Origin: Siphonodentalium dalli
Lineage: Eukaryota; Mollusca; Scaphopoda; Gadilida; Siphonodentaliidae
DNA length: 64,000 bases
NCBI GenBank assembly: GCA_032622095.1
Contig: CP136063.1
Location: 144,971,950-145,035,949, forward strand
Reading direction: 5' to 3'
Shown here piece after piece: positions 1 through 11,939 of this stretch. Position 1 is the stretch's first letter, and every line of letters begins with the position of its first letter. The notes under the pieces were generated by a model that was not told where the DNA came from, did no database searches, and worked only from the letters and a program-made list of their open reading frames with translations. Made by a program: the position numbers and the translations under genes.

Positions 1-445
1 GTCCAACAGGCGGATATAACGTCATTACACTAGTGAACGGTGCGTCATTACACTAACAAAATCGTCATTACACTAACGCTAAGGATTATCAGCTGAGTTA
101 TCCGACATATATAACACAATGAGTGTCCCATTCCATCGGTTTATTCTTCGTGGGTGTTTAATATAATATGAATCATTATTCCCCATGAAAGTGGTTACGT
201 CCGAGAATATTCAAGAAGTCTTCCGAAGAATGGGCGAAAAAATACACATGTTTGTGCCTCGAAAATTCAGATGAAGCTTTTCTTTTCAGAACTATAACCT
301 CCCCGGCACTCCGAAAATTGCGAAGTTGCCAAGGAACGCGAATAACCATAATAAATGGCCATATCTTCGTAACTATACATGTGGTGCCTGCTTGAAATGA
401 TGATAAAGTGCGTTAGTGTAATGACGTTTCTGGTTTACACTAACG
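1..445. repeat. Inverted GTCATTACACTAACG word repeats
   Basis: The word CGTCATTACACTAACG or a close variant occurs on the plus strand at about 20-33, 43-57 and 63-78, and in reverse complement at 411-426, followed by another TTACACTAACG at 435-445. Direct copies on one side and an inverted copy about 340 bp away look like the ends of a short non-autonomous element whose left part lies outside the window. I see no coding sequence here. Function is unknown. Confidence 0.55.
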
Positions 446-750
446 GTCTAAAACAGACAAAATGAGAAAATACTCAGCAAATAATTTTTACCAACCACAT
501 TTCTCGAATATTTCTGACTCACTACACATAATGTGCCCTATCATACACAACAGAACGAAGTTTGTATTTCTGATGTACCGGGATACTCAAATTGCTCAGT
601 TACCGTAGAATCACCCATGTGCCTTGTACAATTTTAAGTAACACCATATATCATACACTTGTATTACAGGCGTCATTTCAAGAAAAATATGTAATAGGAT
701 ATAAGTCATGAAAACAAATAAAATACTTACAGAGCTATATTTAGTTTGAA

Positions 751-825
751 CTGGCCGCGCTATACAATAAAACACATTAGCTTTTCGTTTTCGACTGTCA
801 CGATGGCGGCCAGGGTTCAATTCCT
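751..825 (+). other. tRNA-like Pol III B-box, possible SINE fragment
   Basis: GGTTCAATTCC at about 815-825 matches the tRNA B-box (GGTTCRANTCC). A loose A-box-like TGGCCGCGC lies about 60 bp upstream. The T-arm stem has a mismatch and no cloverleaf can be folded, so this is not a tRNA gene. A decayed tRNA-derived SINE is possible, and chance is not excluded. Confidence 0.25.
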
Positions 826-980
826 GGCGTGTAGGCCTACTTTTAATGGGGAAAAAAGACTTTTTAAAATTTGTGTTTTCTAATTTATATCGAAGTAATA
901 TTTGTGTATTCGCTTATTTGTGAGGAATGGCATATCATTTATCGTACCATTTGGTAGATGGACAATATTTTGTTAAATTG

Positions 981-1182
981 TGATTCCGTCACGTTAATTA
1001 AATGTATACGTGATTCTGTCACGGCACAACAGCGTATTATAGTTAAATACGACATCGTGGTAATGATTTATGGGAATGAAATGATAAACTTTAGTTAGAA
1101 AATGGCTCAAATTTTATTATAAACCCTCATGCAAGTGCTATTTTAGAACAACTTCATTGACAAAATCCATGACGGAATCACC
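981..1182. repeat. GTGATTCCGTCACG word repeats
   Basis: TGATTCCGTCACG occurs at 981-993 and CGTGATTCTGTCACGG at 1009-1024; the complement TGACGGAATCACC is at 1170-1182. The layout (two direct, one inverted about 160 bp away) resembles the word cluster at 1-445 and the one at 2,690-3,058. The interval 446-980 has nothing else I can support. Confidence 0.45.
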
Positions 1183-1218
1183 AAACACGGAAATCGAAAA
1201 TGAATAAATAGCGTAACT

Positions 1219-1660
1219 TTGTCGTGCTCTCCTGAGTTATACTGTTGTAAAATTATTCAAAACAACCAACATATGATATTTGAGGAGAGTATGCACGCTA
1301 TGCCACTACACCTCCTTGTTGATGTAACCTTTTGGTTTCAGGTTGAATTAATATTCATCAAATATTATACGAAACGCACTCGTTTGTTATCTCGATTTCA
1401 AAAATCCGAAAAAAAACATGAATTCACGATATTTAAAATTACACAACGAACGACAAATTGTGTTGCATAAAAAAGTATTTGAGGCAAGTTAAAATTCTAG
1501 ATATTCTTGTCATTATGATTGTAAACTCTCATCTGTAGATTCAATAAAAAAAATCGTGTTTATGGCACGGTTTACGTGTGGAATTCATGAAAGGCATAAT
1601 GTACGCGAGATCTCCACCAGGATCCACTCTATAGAAGTTATATTAGAAGTAGCCTGATAT
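1219..1660. other. No supported gene
   Basis: An 83-codon open frame at 1219-1470 has no recognisable motif and typical AT-rich composition. I see no splice-supported exon or repeat boundary in this stretch. Confidence 0.5.
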
Positions 1661-1667
1661 GCACGAA

Positions 1668-2340
1668 TGGGGTAATGTGGGGCACTATGCGACGCGGGGC
1701 ATAATAGGACAGACGGTCGTTAACAGGACATATATTTTTCTATGACTGAAGTTGAATCGCAAAATTATTATTTTTAGTAAGACCAATCATAGAAGTGGAC
1801 ATCCAAATTGGACCGACATCAATATGACTGTTTAATCTCGCATGCGAAATGCCAGAGTAGAGGTACCCACATTTGGTGACCCGATTTTTGAATGGTTTAT
1901 AACTTTCGGCAGGTCTTGTAAATGTAAAAACGAGAACATCTTACCACTACCACCAAAGCTATATGCGTATTTTGGTAGAGTAAGACAAGTTCTGTAGTAA
2001 TTTTATCATTTCTGTGTTCACCGGTTATTCACATTCACTCATATTGGGTGAGAGGCAGGTTGTCTGGTTGTGGGGCATAATGCGACACTCGGGTGCAAAC
2101 AGTACGAGAAAAAGTTCTGATTAGGCATATGGCAAATCAAACCTGGAAAAATAAATCTTATCGTGACCTTAGTTAAACAAAATAGAAATAAAAAACATAT
2201 TAGATAATTCCCAAACATTAAAACATGATATAGGTAAATAATTATTGTTAACCCTACCCCTGCCCTTTTCCTGAAATCAAACTTTATTGTGGGGTATAGT
2301 TCTACGGTAAAGGGGCCAAACCATGTCTTGAAGAACTTTT
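1668..2340. repeat. GGGGCATAATGCGAC-type interspersed repeat
   Basis: Words such as TGGGGCACTATGCGAC, GGGGCATAATAGGAC and GGGGCATAATGCGACAC recur between 1,670 and 2,095. The segment near 2,290-2,320 (TAGTTCTACGGTAAAGG) returns in reverse complement near 52,328-52,345, and another GGGGCATAATGCGAC lies at about 52,565. This supports an interspersed family with a partial second copy. No coding capacity was recognised. Confidence 0.45.
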
Positions 2341-2689
2341 TATCTCTACAACAAACATCATTTCATATTATGTGGATGCCATGACTCTTACATATAGCTG
2401 AGTTGGTCTCCTTAAAATTCGAGATAAATAATTCCCGCGATATCCAGAAACGGAATCGGATTTTGGGGTGGAATACTCCATAATCACTAAAATGAGCTGT
2501 CTCTCACCAACCACACGATTTTTAAAAAGCGAAATTATAAGAAGAGAGAGAGAGTTTTATTGGTCAGCAAATACATTTCCGGATACAATGGGGTGATCTT
2601 CATATCCCGTATTCAAGAGATGTTCCAATGATATATGCGCTTTTTGTTCTGCTGGTTCAAAATCTCAAAAATCGACATCCCCGCACCCC

Positions 2690-3090
2690 CGTCATTACCG
2701 TCACGCGGGCATTTAAAGCTAGTTTTATGAACTTTCAAGATGAAGGTGGAAGATTGATGGATCTAATTCCAAAATGCATTCATCTGACTAATCAATAGCA
2801 ATGAGCGACGAAAATTGAGTAATAGAGAAAACCAAAGGTAAGCCCACCCATCAGCATATGCGTTTATTAAATAGCATTACCGTCACGCGGATTTCTACTA
2901 TATCGAGGTCTACTGAAATTCGGGACTATAGCTTATTCTATCATATTATGTATGTGTTTAGTCAAGTTGAACACATTTTGTCACATTCCCTATTAAATTG
3001 GGGAAAAAATCGAAAATACTTCAAAATCGTCATTACCGTCACGCGTCATTACCGTCACATGTGTATTCCAGTGTACGTGAGACGTCATTT
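2690..3090. repeat. CGTCATTACCGTCACGCG word cluster
   Basis: CGTCATTACCGTCACGCG occurs at 2690-2707, a CATTACCGTCACGCGG variant at about 2875-2890, and two copies back to back at 3028-3058. The word resembles those at 1-445 and 981-1182. A 79-codon open frame at 2858-3097 runs through the words and is probably accidental. Confidence 0.5.
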
Positions 3091-3099
3091 CCGATAGCC

Positions 3100-4805
3100 G
3101 TGTGGACTAAACGCTAGACGGTTTTAATGTGTGGTGACTTTTCGAGTTCGATAATCTCAAATAATCGGTTATTTCCTATTTTACAGTCTTGTAGTTGTAT
3201 AGGAGAATCATTTTATAATTACCACTAGTTAGTTGTAAAAATTCGATCACAAACCTCCAATTTAAATAGGTATTTGAGCCATTTAAGTTAATGTGGACCA
3301 ATAGCTAAAAAAAATCGCAAAAAATAATTGTTCTTAAAAACCAGTGCAAATTATTTTATTTTAAAGACAGATATTCAGTAGACATGTACCTGAAGTGGTT
3401 TCCCTTTTAATCAAAGATAACCACATATATGACCGTATGAAGTTCTCACTAACATTTTCCTTGTGCGACAGATACATTACCATACTGGCCTACTTGATGT
3501 TGGTGGTTCTTCGCCTAAGCAGGTGTTCCGCGATTAACCACCAGTCGGTTTTCGGCATCGACAACATCAGTACATCCAATGCGTTAACCCATATATACTC
3601 CATAAAATAGAATTCTAATTCTTAGTTTTCTACTTATAGCTATAATGCATATTCCGCCATGCTCGTGGAGGCCTACTGAATGGGGTATACATTTCATAGT
3701 TCAACGCCATTCAGTATTATATAGGCCTATTTACAATTTATACTTTAAAATAGCCCTACGTACGTCATATAGACTACATGCTAGGCATATTAGTATGGTC
3801 GTGATACGCGAACACGGGGTTGACCAAGAAGAAATTGACAAAGAAGCGATTTTTTTATCATTCGACGTGGGGAGATCCCAGGAATAATATATCCAAAATA
3901 CGCTTTGGGGAAAATCGAGGATCCATGATGGTATCCAACGTGGCCGCCATTAGTTAAAAGAGACACTGAGATTGATTCGATTTTTAGGGAGACACTTTTG
4001 TGAAATATATAGAAATTTATATCTCTTTATGATGCTATAATATAATGCTATATATAGCTTTAATAACAAACTTAGAACTACCTACTTAACTGACACACGT
4101 GATCACATACACAAATTATGCTTCCATCCCTTTGCGGGTACACCAGGTTGTGTGCTCATCTGCGTCTTTCCAGCTTCTCCATCGCTGGATGACCCATTAC
4201 GACCTAATGCCATTGCCTGTGTACCTTACGGACTAGACATCCGATCCCATATATTTGCTGGAATCGTTCAGAATATCGTGGTTATACGTAGAAATTGGCA
4301 CTGTGGTTGTAATATTGTACAGATTCGTAAGCAATCTGAATTATCTCTATACGTAATTTCCAGGTTGTCCCCCAAAGTAAGTGGACATCGTGTTTGGTCC
4401 TTCAGTAGATACTGCCTCGTTGGAACAAATTGTACGCAGTTAGGTGGGAATTATTGTGATGGCAAATAGTATTGGCTACATGTTTAATGAGTTTGTCACC
4501 GATAACACACAACCGAAAAGTTGTTTCGGTGTGCCTCTGAGCAGAACTTAAAATTTGACAATTTTCGGCGGCCATTTTGTAGCCATCTTCAAATGTCGAA
4601 TCGTGCTCTGCCACTCACACCTTCCAAAACACACCGTACTGGTTGCAATCAGTGATGTATATTGGTGCCGAATTCGCGTTTGTCGGAATTTCATAAATAA
4701 TTATACCTATTTGTGATTACCATTATTATCGGCCGCAAACTTGCCTTCTGGATTTTCCCCAATACGAATTTTGGTCCATTACAAGTAGACCATATTTACT
4801 CTAGA
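3100..4805. other. Unassigned AT-rich DNA
   Basis: Several short frames occur here; the longest is 105 codons at 4152-4469. None shows a domain, signal peptide or supporting splice pattern. Single GGCCGCCAT words occur near 3,950 and 4,570. Nothing further can be supported. Confidence 0.5.
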
Positions 4806-4807
4806 TA

Positions 4808-4843
4808 TCTCATATATATTTTGAAGACCTCTGTCTGTATGTT

Positions 4844-4879
<36 letters not shown>

Positions 4880-5317
4880 ATTAATACAAATCTACGATTC
4901 TCGACCGATCGGGACGAAACTTGGTACGTGTGTGTAGTTTGACCAGGCGGTGAACGTTGTCGTATTGGCGAGCCCGCTTCGCGCATGCGCAGACGAGATC
5001 TCGGAAACGGGTGGAGCTATCGACTTGAAATTTGCTATGTGAATGTATCTTGCCCCGGATACGAATTTTATCGGGTCGCCGAGCCCGTGCGACACCAGCT
5101 TCGCGCATGCGCAGACGAGATCTCGGAAACGGGTGGAGCTATCGACTTGAAATTTGCTATGTGAATGTATCTTGCCCCGGATACGAATTTTATCGGGTCG
5201 CCGAGTCCGTGCGACGCCAGCTTCGCGCATGCGCAGACCAGATCTCGAAACGGGTAGAGCTATCGACTTGAAATTTTGTTTTTGAATAGCCCGGACAACG
5301 TCGGGCTCATCGGCTAG
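4808..5317 (+). mobile_element. Helitron-like element A
   Basis: The element begins TCTCATATATATTTTG after an A and ends CTAG before a T, the A|TC...CTRR|T layout of Helitrons. Six bases before the terminal CTAG is a GC-rich hairpin (AGCCCG/CGGGCT, about 5288-5307), as expected for a Helitron 3' end. Inside are a TCTG microsatellite (about 4850-4879) and 122-bp units starting at 4977, 5099 and 5221. There is no Rep/helicase reading frame, so it is non-autonomous. Minisatellite-bearing Helitron relatives (pearl/HINE type) are known in bivalves; assignment to that group is an inference. Confidence 0.75.
4977..5275 (+). repeat. 122-bp minisatellite in element A
   Basis: The unit starts CTTCGCGCATGCGCAGAC and contains GAGATCTCGGAAACGGG and a CTTGAAATTTGCTATGTG segment. 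Starts at 4977, 5099 and 5221 give an exact 122-bp period; the third unit is truncated. The same unit recurs in elements B and D and as a block inside C. Long open frames on both strands here arise because the unit lacks stops in several frames. Confidence 0.85.
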
Positions 5318-5887
5318 TCTCATATATATTTTTGAAGACCTCTGTCTGTTTGTTTGTCTGTTTGTTTGTTTGTTTGTCATTTATACAAATCTACGATTCT
5401 CGACCGATCGGGACGAAACTTGGTACGTGTTTGTAGTTTGACCAGGTGGTGGACGTTGTCGTATTGGCGAGCCCGTGCGGCGCCCGCTTCGCGCATGCGC
5501 AGACGAGATCTCGGAAACGGGTGGAGCTATCGACTTGAAATTTGCTATGTGAATGTATCTTGCCCCGGATACGAATTTTATCAGGTCGCCGAGCCCGTGC
5601 GACGCCAGCTTCGCGCATGCGCAGACGAGATCTCGGAAACGGGTGGAGCTATCGACTTGAAATTTGGTATGTGAATGTATCTTGCCCCGGATACGAATTT
5701 TATCGGGTCTCCGATCCCGTGCGACGCCAGATTCGCGCATGCGCAGACCAGATCTCGGAAACGGGTGGAGCTATCGACTTGAAACCAGATCTCGGAAACG
5801 GGTAGAGCTATCGACTTAAACGTCGGGCTGGGTAGAGCTATCGACTTGAAATTGGTTTTCCCGGACAACGTCGGGCTCATCGGCTAG
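5318..5887 (+). mobile_element. Helitron-like element B
   Basis: Starts TCTCATATATATTTTTG directly after the CTAG of element A and ends with the same 3' hairpin and CTAG at 5884-5887. It carries a TGTTTGTC microsatellite, full 122-bp units, and degenerate partial units near 5,780-5,850 (repeated GGGTAGAGCTATCGACTT). No coding sequence. It sits head-to-tail with A, with no target bases between them. Confidence 0.75.
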
Positions 5888-7114
5888 TCTATACTATATA
5901 TTTTGAGACTTCGTATATATGTGTGTATGTGTGTGTGTGTGTGTGTGTACTTCATAGAATCCAAAACGCGTGTACAGATTGAGCTCAAACTTCCTATGTA
6001 AGTGTCAAATCACACCGACACGACCGTGGTCGCAGTTTAGAAAAGCTCAGAGCACCCGTTCTCCAATCTCAATCACAGCAAAGGCACGGCGTGGGTTAAT
6101 CAAGTGATAATTTAATGAGCGTTTGTTTTTGACGCATCTCTATAAAGAGCGTCTGTTTGCCATTCAACGCTATTTGCATCTGCAGAGAGATATACGGAAC
6201 ATACATTAAATTTAAAAAACATTTGTTTCTGACCAACCCTGCGAGCACGGATGGCGCGCTTTGTTTTTACAGTATATAGTTATATACCGAAATCATCCCA
6301 GATAATCACGAATATAGCATCAGATTTCTCCCCAGATATACCGTTATAAAAAGCTACTGGAATCTGCCAATCTACGGGAAATTCCAGGGAATGCCGATTG
6401 AGCTCAAACTTGCTACCCACGGGAAGTGTCATATATATGAGTGTGTCCTTTATAGACTCGAACCGATTGAGCTCAAACTTGCTAAATAAGAAAATAGCCC
6501 CCAAGCCGTAAATTGATTTATATCAACAACAACCATATTGCTACCTACGGGGAGCAACGTTATTAGCATCTGCAGAATTATGCAGAGAGAAAGTGCTTTC
6601 CTATTTTTAGAACGCAACACATGTTTACGTCGCGTTGGTGATTGAGGTTCACAACGGGGTTAATTGACTGTCCGCTCTTTGCGACGATGAGGTTCACGGC
6701 GGGGACTATTGACCAACACTCACAATTTCGTCTTTTGCATCAGATACCAACACCTCGACCGATCGGGACGAAACTTGGTACGTGAGTGTAGTTTGACCAG
6801 GTGGTCGTCGCTGTCGTATTGGCGAGCCCGTGCGACGCCCGTGCAGCGCATGCGCAGACGAGATCTCGGAAACGGGTGGAGCTATCGACTTGAAATTTGC
6901 TATGTGAATGTATCTTGCGCCGGGTACAAATTTTATCGGGTCGCCGAGTCCGTGCGACACCAGCTTCGCGCATGCGCAGACCAGATCTCGGAAACGGGTG
7001 GAGCTACCGGGTACAAATTTTTCTTATTGAAACGCGTGGAGCTAAAAATTAAAAAAAAATATTTAAAAAATGTCATGTTTCGGACAAGCCGCCGGTGGCG
7101 GGCTAACCTGCTAG
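5888..7114 (+). mobile_element. Helitron-like element C (different subfamily)
   Basis: Begins TCTATACTATATATTTTG right after element B and ends with a different hairpin (CCGCC-GGT-GGCGG, about 7090-7103) followed by CTAG at 7111-7114. The 5' part has a GT microsatellite and its own repeat word GATTGAGCTCAAACTT (about 5978, 6398 and 6463). A block at about 6750-7015 is 122-bp-unit sequence typical of A, B and D, so C looks chimeric. No Rep or helicase frame is visible. Confidence 0.6.
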
Positions 7115-7649
7115 TCTCTTATATATTTTGAAACAATCTGTCTGTCTGTCTGTCCTTTATACAAATCTACGATTCTCGACCGATCGGGACGAAACTTGGT
7201 ATGTGTGTGTAGTTTGACCAGGCGGTGGTCGTTGTCGTATTGGCGAGCCCGTGCGACGCCCGTGCAGCGCATGCGCAGACGATATCTCGGAAACGGTGGA
7301 GCTATCGACTTGAAATTTGCTATGTGAATGTATCTTGCGCCGGGTACAAATTGTATCGAGCCCGTGCGACGCCAGCTTCGCACATGCGCAGACCAGATTT
7401 CGGAAACGGGTAGAGCTATCGACTTGAAATTTGGTGCATGCGCAGACGAGATCTCGGAAACGGGTGGAGCTATCGACTTGAAATTTGGTATGTGAATGTA
7501 TCTTGCCCCGGATACGAATTTTATCGGGTCGCCGAGCCCGTGCGATGCCAGCTTCGCGCATGCGCAGACCAGATCTCGGAAACGGGTAGAGCTATAGACT
7601 TGAAATTTGGTTTTTGAATAGCCCGGACAACGTCGGGCTCATCGGCTAG
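7115..7649 (+). mobile_element. Helitron-like element D
   Basis: Begins TCTCTTATATATTTTG after the CTAG of element C and ends CTAG at 7646-7649, before a T, with the hairpin type of A and B. It contains TCTG repeats, a CGACCGATCGGGACG segment and several full and partial 122-bp units. It closes a four-element head-to-tail array that starts after A at 4807 and ends before T at 7650. Confidence 0.75.
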
Positions 7650-9090
7650 TAAATATATATAATGGATAGTGAAAATAAATTTTCCACTATTAAAACTGAA
7701 AATTAACAATTTAACCGATAAAATACAGTAATGTACTGCCGATGAATCGAACCCTATATCGCGACAAGAGGTCATATCGCCGTTCCCACTTGATCACGTC
7801 CATATTGGTGTATAGTGTATGCATTGTAGGGACGTTACGACTTCGTGGCGCCCCCCCTCAATCTAAGAAACATTGACGTTTCAGACTGAAATTACATATG
7901 AATATAGACAATATAGAAGTTGAAATTCAGTATCTTTATCTTCATCGCGATCCATATGGGACAAGACGGCAAATTTCAGTATTTTCCTTCTTTTCTTTTT
8001 CTTTTACTGGGGGGGGGGTGGAGCTAAAATTTAAAACTGACCTTTGTAACCTAGGAGAAAAAGAAATTCTTCAAAAAATTTACTCACCAAGTCGATCCCT
8101 GGGGGGTTGTTGTCGACAATCTTTAGCGATATACTTATAGCATAAAGATGCATAATCCAAATTAACGTTCCCAAATTACTATTTCTTTGGCTTCGGGATG
8201 AAAAATATTTTATTCGAATCGAGGAACCCACTCATCAAAGCTCAGAGTGATCAAATATCGATTTTTGAAATGTGTTATTCCCGAAACGTGTGATTATTTG
8301 TGGCCCAGAAAAGAGTCATCAAACTGATAGTTTGCGGATGAAGACTGATAACTCTAAAATCAAGTGGTAAAACGGCCAGATTTTATGATACACATAATAG
8401 ATATGGGGACCGTCTGATCGGATTGAGTACCTTTAAATTGCAATGCAATTTACACCACCTAACCTTCGATTGCTGACTATTCAGAGCCTTGCGGAAGTTT
8501 ACATTATAGGAATTGTCTACTATTAGCTGTATACCATGCATAGTGTCATAAGAATCATAACAGATTAATTTAAGTCTGTACATTCAGAGAGAATCCTATG
8601 GAATCCAATGTATTAATATATAAGAATATTAAGGGTAATTTGCTAAGTTTTATCATCTGAAGTTTTACAAATGAATGGGGTGGGAGACAATCCACATAGC
8701 GTTATCAATCAAAAAGTCAAACTTTGGCACAGCCGGAGGTAATATCCGATAATTAAGCAAGCATGCCCCAGAACAAAAATTGATACCACCCCAAAAGTAC
8801 ATAATCCTGTAGATTAAGTATTACTGGGGTGGGTTCAATTTGTGTTCTGGTGACACGTGGACAAGCGTACATCACGTCGAATAAACTGAAATAGAAATAG
8901 TCTGACATTAGAATTTTCGAAAACAGACACACTGACAGACCCCATGACATATGTGCATTAAGGACACCGTGGATATCAGAAAGGTCTCGTGGTACTCCCT
9001 AGTGATAGAATCATCTGTAACAGAAGAAAAAAAAATCGATTATTTGGCAAAAATATTAATTATCGACCGGTATAATTTATTTATGTATTA
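7650..9090. other. Unassigned DNA with one arm of a distant inverted repeat
   Basis: No gene is supported. The segment at about 8400-8440 (ATATGGGGACCGTCTGATCG) returns inverted at about 10,917-10,960 with matching flanking bases, so 8.4-10.96 kb may be bounded by a short inverted pair. A run of ten G lies near 8,010. Confidence 0.4.
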
Positions 9091-9100
9091 TATATTTCAG

Positions 9101-9560
9101 AGTACGACTAAGCAAACTTCAAAGTGGAACAGTTTGGAGTGCGGAGAAGAAAGACTGGGACGATTCAAGGCAGGCGAGAAATTGGTTCTTTGCGCCTAGC
9201 GTGATGAATGGGCTCATGAACTGTGTATACTGCATTTGGGGATGAATCGAGTGAAATGTGTGCATGATTGACCAGTGATGAACGGCTTGATTTAAAGTCA
9301 CACGTACTGCTTTATTCCATTGTTTCATAATATGATTTTGGATAGTGTTCAGGTTGAACTAGCTATAGACAATGTGCACATGGTTGTATCGTGTCGTATT
9401 GTATAAAATTAATAAGCTTACTGTTTAAAGATAGTGCATCTCTTCTGGGCAACAATCCTGCGATTTCCGGAAAAGCTACTCATAGCTTTTTGTGTGAATA
9501 AAATACAGATAAAAACTGAAGATTTTGTATATTATTATCTGTAAAGGCATAATAAATAAA
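9101..9560 (+). other. Candidate 3'-terminal exon with poly(A) signals
   Basis: A TATATTTCAG acceptor ends at 9100. Two frames stay open after it: one to a TAG at 9197-9199, the other (starting at base 9102) to a TGA at 9242-9244. The second is rich in W, D, N and C and contains RNWFFAPS. AATAAA signals follow at 9497-9502 and about 9551-9560. This is the layout of a last coding exon plus 3'UTR, but no upstream exon was found and neither peptide was recognised. It could be chance in AT-rich DNA. Confidence 0.3.
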
Positions 9561-9804
9561 GTGGTTTATTTCTGGTTCAACATAACGTAATTAGCGGCGA
9601 AATACATACATTGGTTGAGGATACTACATAGACAGTGTTCTCCCTCTTGATACGCTCTGGACGTTCTCGTCTGATTTCAGTTGTAAAACATATATTTAGC
9701 CCATAATACAGTCCCAAGAATGTGATAAGAAATTTTTTTTTTTTTTTTTTTTTAATTGATAGAAGCTTATCCGTACACGTGTCTTCGATTTATATAATTA
9801 TGTA

Positions 9805-10889
9805 GGGGGGAGCGGGGCATGTTGGAACGATTTTTATTCAATCACACATACAGGGGAATGTGAGCATGGGCCCGTTCCTTTTTTCAACTATTATTTTTAA
9901 GTATATCAAAGACTTTAAATATGGCATATCATTATATATGATCTCTTTCGCTTTTACATATATAGGAAAAGTAGAAAATAAATTCGTTCCAACATGCCTC
10001 GGGTTGTTTGAAACCATGGGCAAATTGGAACATCGACCGGGGTAAGTCAGAACACTGATCATGTAAAGAACACATAATTATGAAATCAATGTATAATAGA
10101 TGTAAATTCACTAATATATTCCAAGAACTATATATTAAATTACAAGTATAAAACATAATAGCTGAGTCCGGGAAATAAAGTATGTTTGAGAAATCGTCAT
10201 CATTGGAATATATAACACATCCAATGAGAACGTCGTTTCACATACAGGAGGGACGTAGCAGGGCAAAAATTGGAGGGGGTTTTAGTGCTGTCGATACAAA
10301 CATCCCCATTTGCCACACAGATAATTATTCATCAACGAAAACGTATTGCAATCATATTTAGGACATGGTTGCAACCAACTGAGATGCATTCATCCATAAT
10401 TCCATCTGATTTTTTTCCATAATGGTTAGTTATACTAGCTCAATTCATAATTTTGATGAGGTTTTCTCGCGAGTCGCACTATGAGGACCCCATGGGGTGT
10501 TCCAACATGTCCCAAACGTGGAAAGGTGTCTAATGGTACACGATCTTGAAAAGACACTAATTAACTAATTAATCGGTATTTTTTTTAATTTATGACTGAA
10601 ATGAAATGAAACTGGACCAACTGACATAATTTACTCCCTTTACGTCCCGAAATTTTATCTTGAACATTGATGAAACCTGAAAATCGAAAAAATTACTTGA
10701 TACCCCCCAAAAACGATTTTTGTGCATATCTCTTACACCATTCTGAGAATAGTCAGAATTTTGTGTGTTATTTGTGCATACAAGAGTGTTTTCCACAAAT
10801 AAGTGGCAATTGTAGATGCTGTTTTATTTTTAACTAGAGGGGTGGGGTGTTTCAATATACTCCACGTTCCAACATGCCCCGGTCTCCCC
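9805..10889. mobile_element. 1.1-kb element with GGGGCATGTTGGAAC terminal inverted repeats
   Basis: The left end (from 9805, GGGGGGAGCGGGGCATGTTG) is mirrored at the right end (CAACATGCCCCGGTCTCCCC, to 10889). TA dinucleotides lie immediately outside both ends (9803-9804 and 10890-10891), fitting a TA target duplication. Internal copies of GTTCCAACATG occur near 9,985 and 10,499. There is no transposase frame, so it would be non-autonomous. The superfamily is not determined. Confidence 0.6.
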
Positions 10890-11935
10890 TATCTGTTATT
10901 GTATATCCCGGAATATATTTAAAGGTACTCATTCCGATTCGACGGTCCCCATATCATCATATTCCAACAACAACAACAACAACATTTTTTGTAATGCCAC
11001 GTCAGTTATCAGAATCGATTAATTGCCCAAAAATAATGATAACTACAGTCAATTATAGTATAAAATTGCCCAAAATTAGGTATGTTATTTATCAACGTTT
11101 TGTTCAACGAAATTTTGCCAGTTGTCAAATATCTGACACAAAAAACCCACTGGATTTTAGAGTTATAAATTGAAGTGGAAATAACACCAATAAAGAATTT
11201 TAGCGACAGTGAGATTCTATATTAGAAACCCTGAACTAGGCCTATATATATATAGTTTCTTATGCAATAGCGTGTATACACAATGTAGTACCACGTACTT
11301 ATATACGCCTAATGGTACGGCATATATCCGCCGTACATATACATCACAACACTGCCTTAATATGGCGGAATTATACGCCCTATTAGGCGCATATATGACA
11401 CAGTTCACCAAATCCAACTTGAATGCAAGGTCGAGATTGGACCATTGTTAATAAAGATAAATTTATTTATATGAAATTGCATGACTGCTTATATGTGTAC
11501 ATCCACATAAAGATACAAAGGAAGAGAGAAAGCTATATGAAGCAAAAGAACTTTCAAATTTACAACGCAATTACTCCAGTTATGTTAAAAAGACTTATTG
11601 GGCGCCATCACATTTTGCAATATATACAGCGGTTGTCATGGTAACATGTAGTATTCCCAGAAAGTAGTTGTTCTCTGAAAGGCTAGGCCCGAGTAATTTT
11701 TGACAAGTTCGAGTCTTATATTGTAATATTTGACGTGAACCATCACCATCGGGACTCCTGACGTTACGTTAATTGAGCCCAAAGACGATTCTGGGATTGT
11801 TTTGGATGAATGACCTTGAAAAACCACAAACGACCTTGACCTTGGTAAATAATTTTGCCCAACATCATTTTCTACAAAAGTGATACCTATATATCATGTT
11901 AGGGCACTATAGTCCAGGAGATATTGGTCGACCTC
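10890..11935. other. Unassigned DNA
   Basis: Contains a short CAA microsatellite (about 10,968-10,984). A 108-codon frame at 10847-11173 runs out of the preceding element and through the CAA run, so it is not a credible gene. No other feature is supported. Confidence 0.5.
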
Positions 11936-11939
11936 TGCA

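Noticed and set aside
811-825. tRNA gene at about 0.8 kb
   Set aside because: Only the B-box fits; the T-arm has a mismatch and no acceptor, D or anticodon arms can be paired.
4892-5880. Overlapping frames of up to 162 codons in the 4.9-7.5 kb region
   Set aside because: They are translations of the 122-bp Helitron minisatellite in multiple frames and both strands, with no consistent start or domain.
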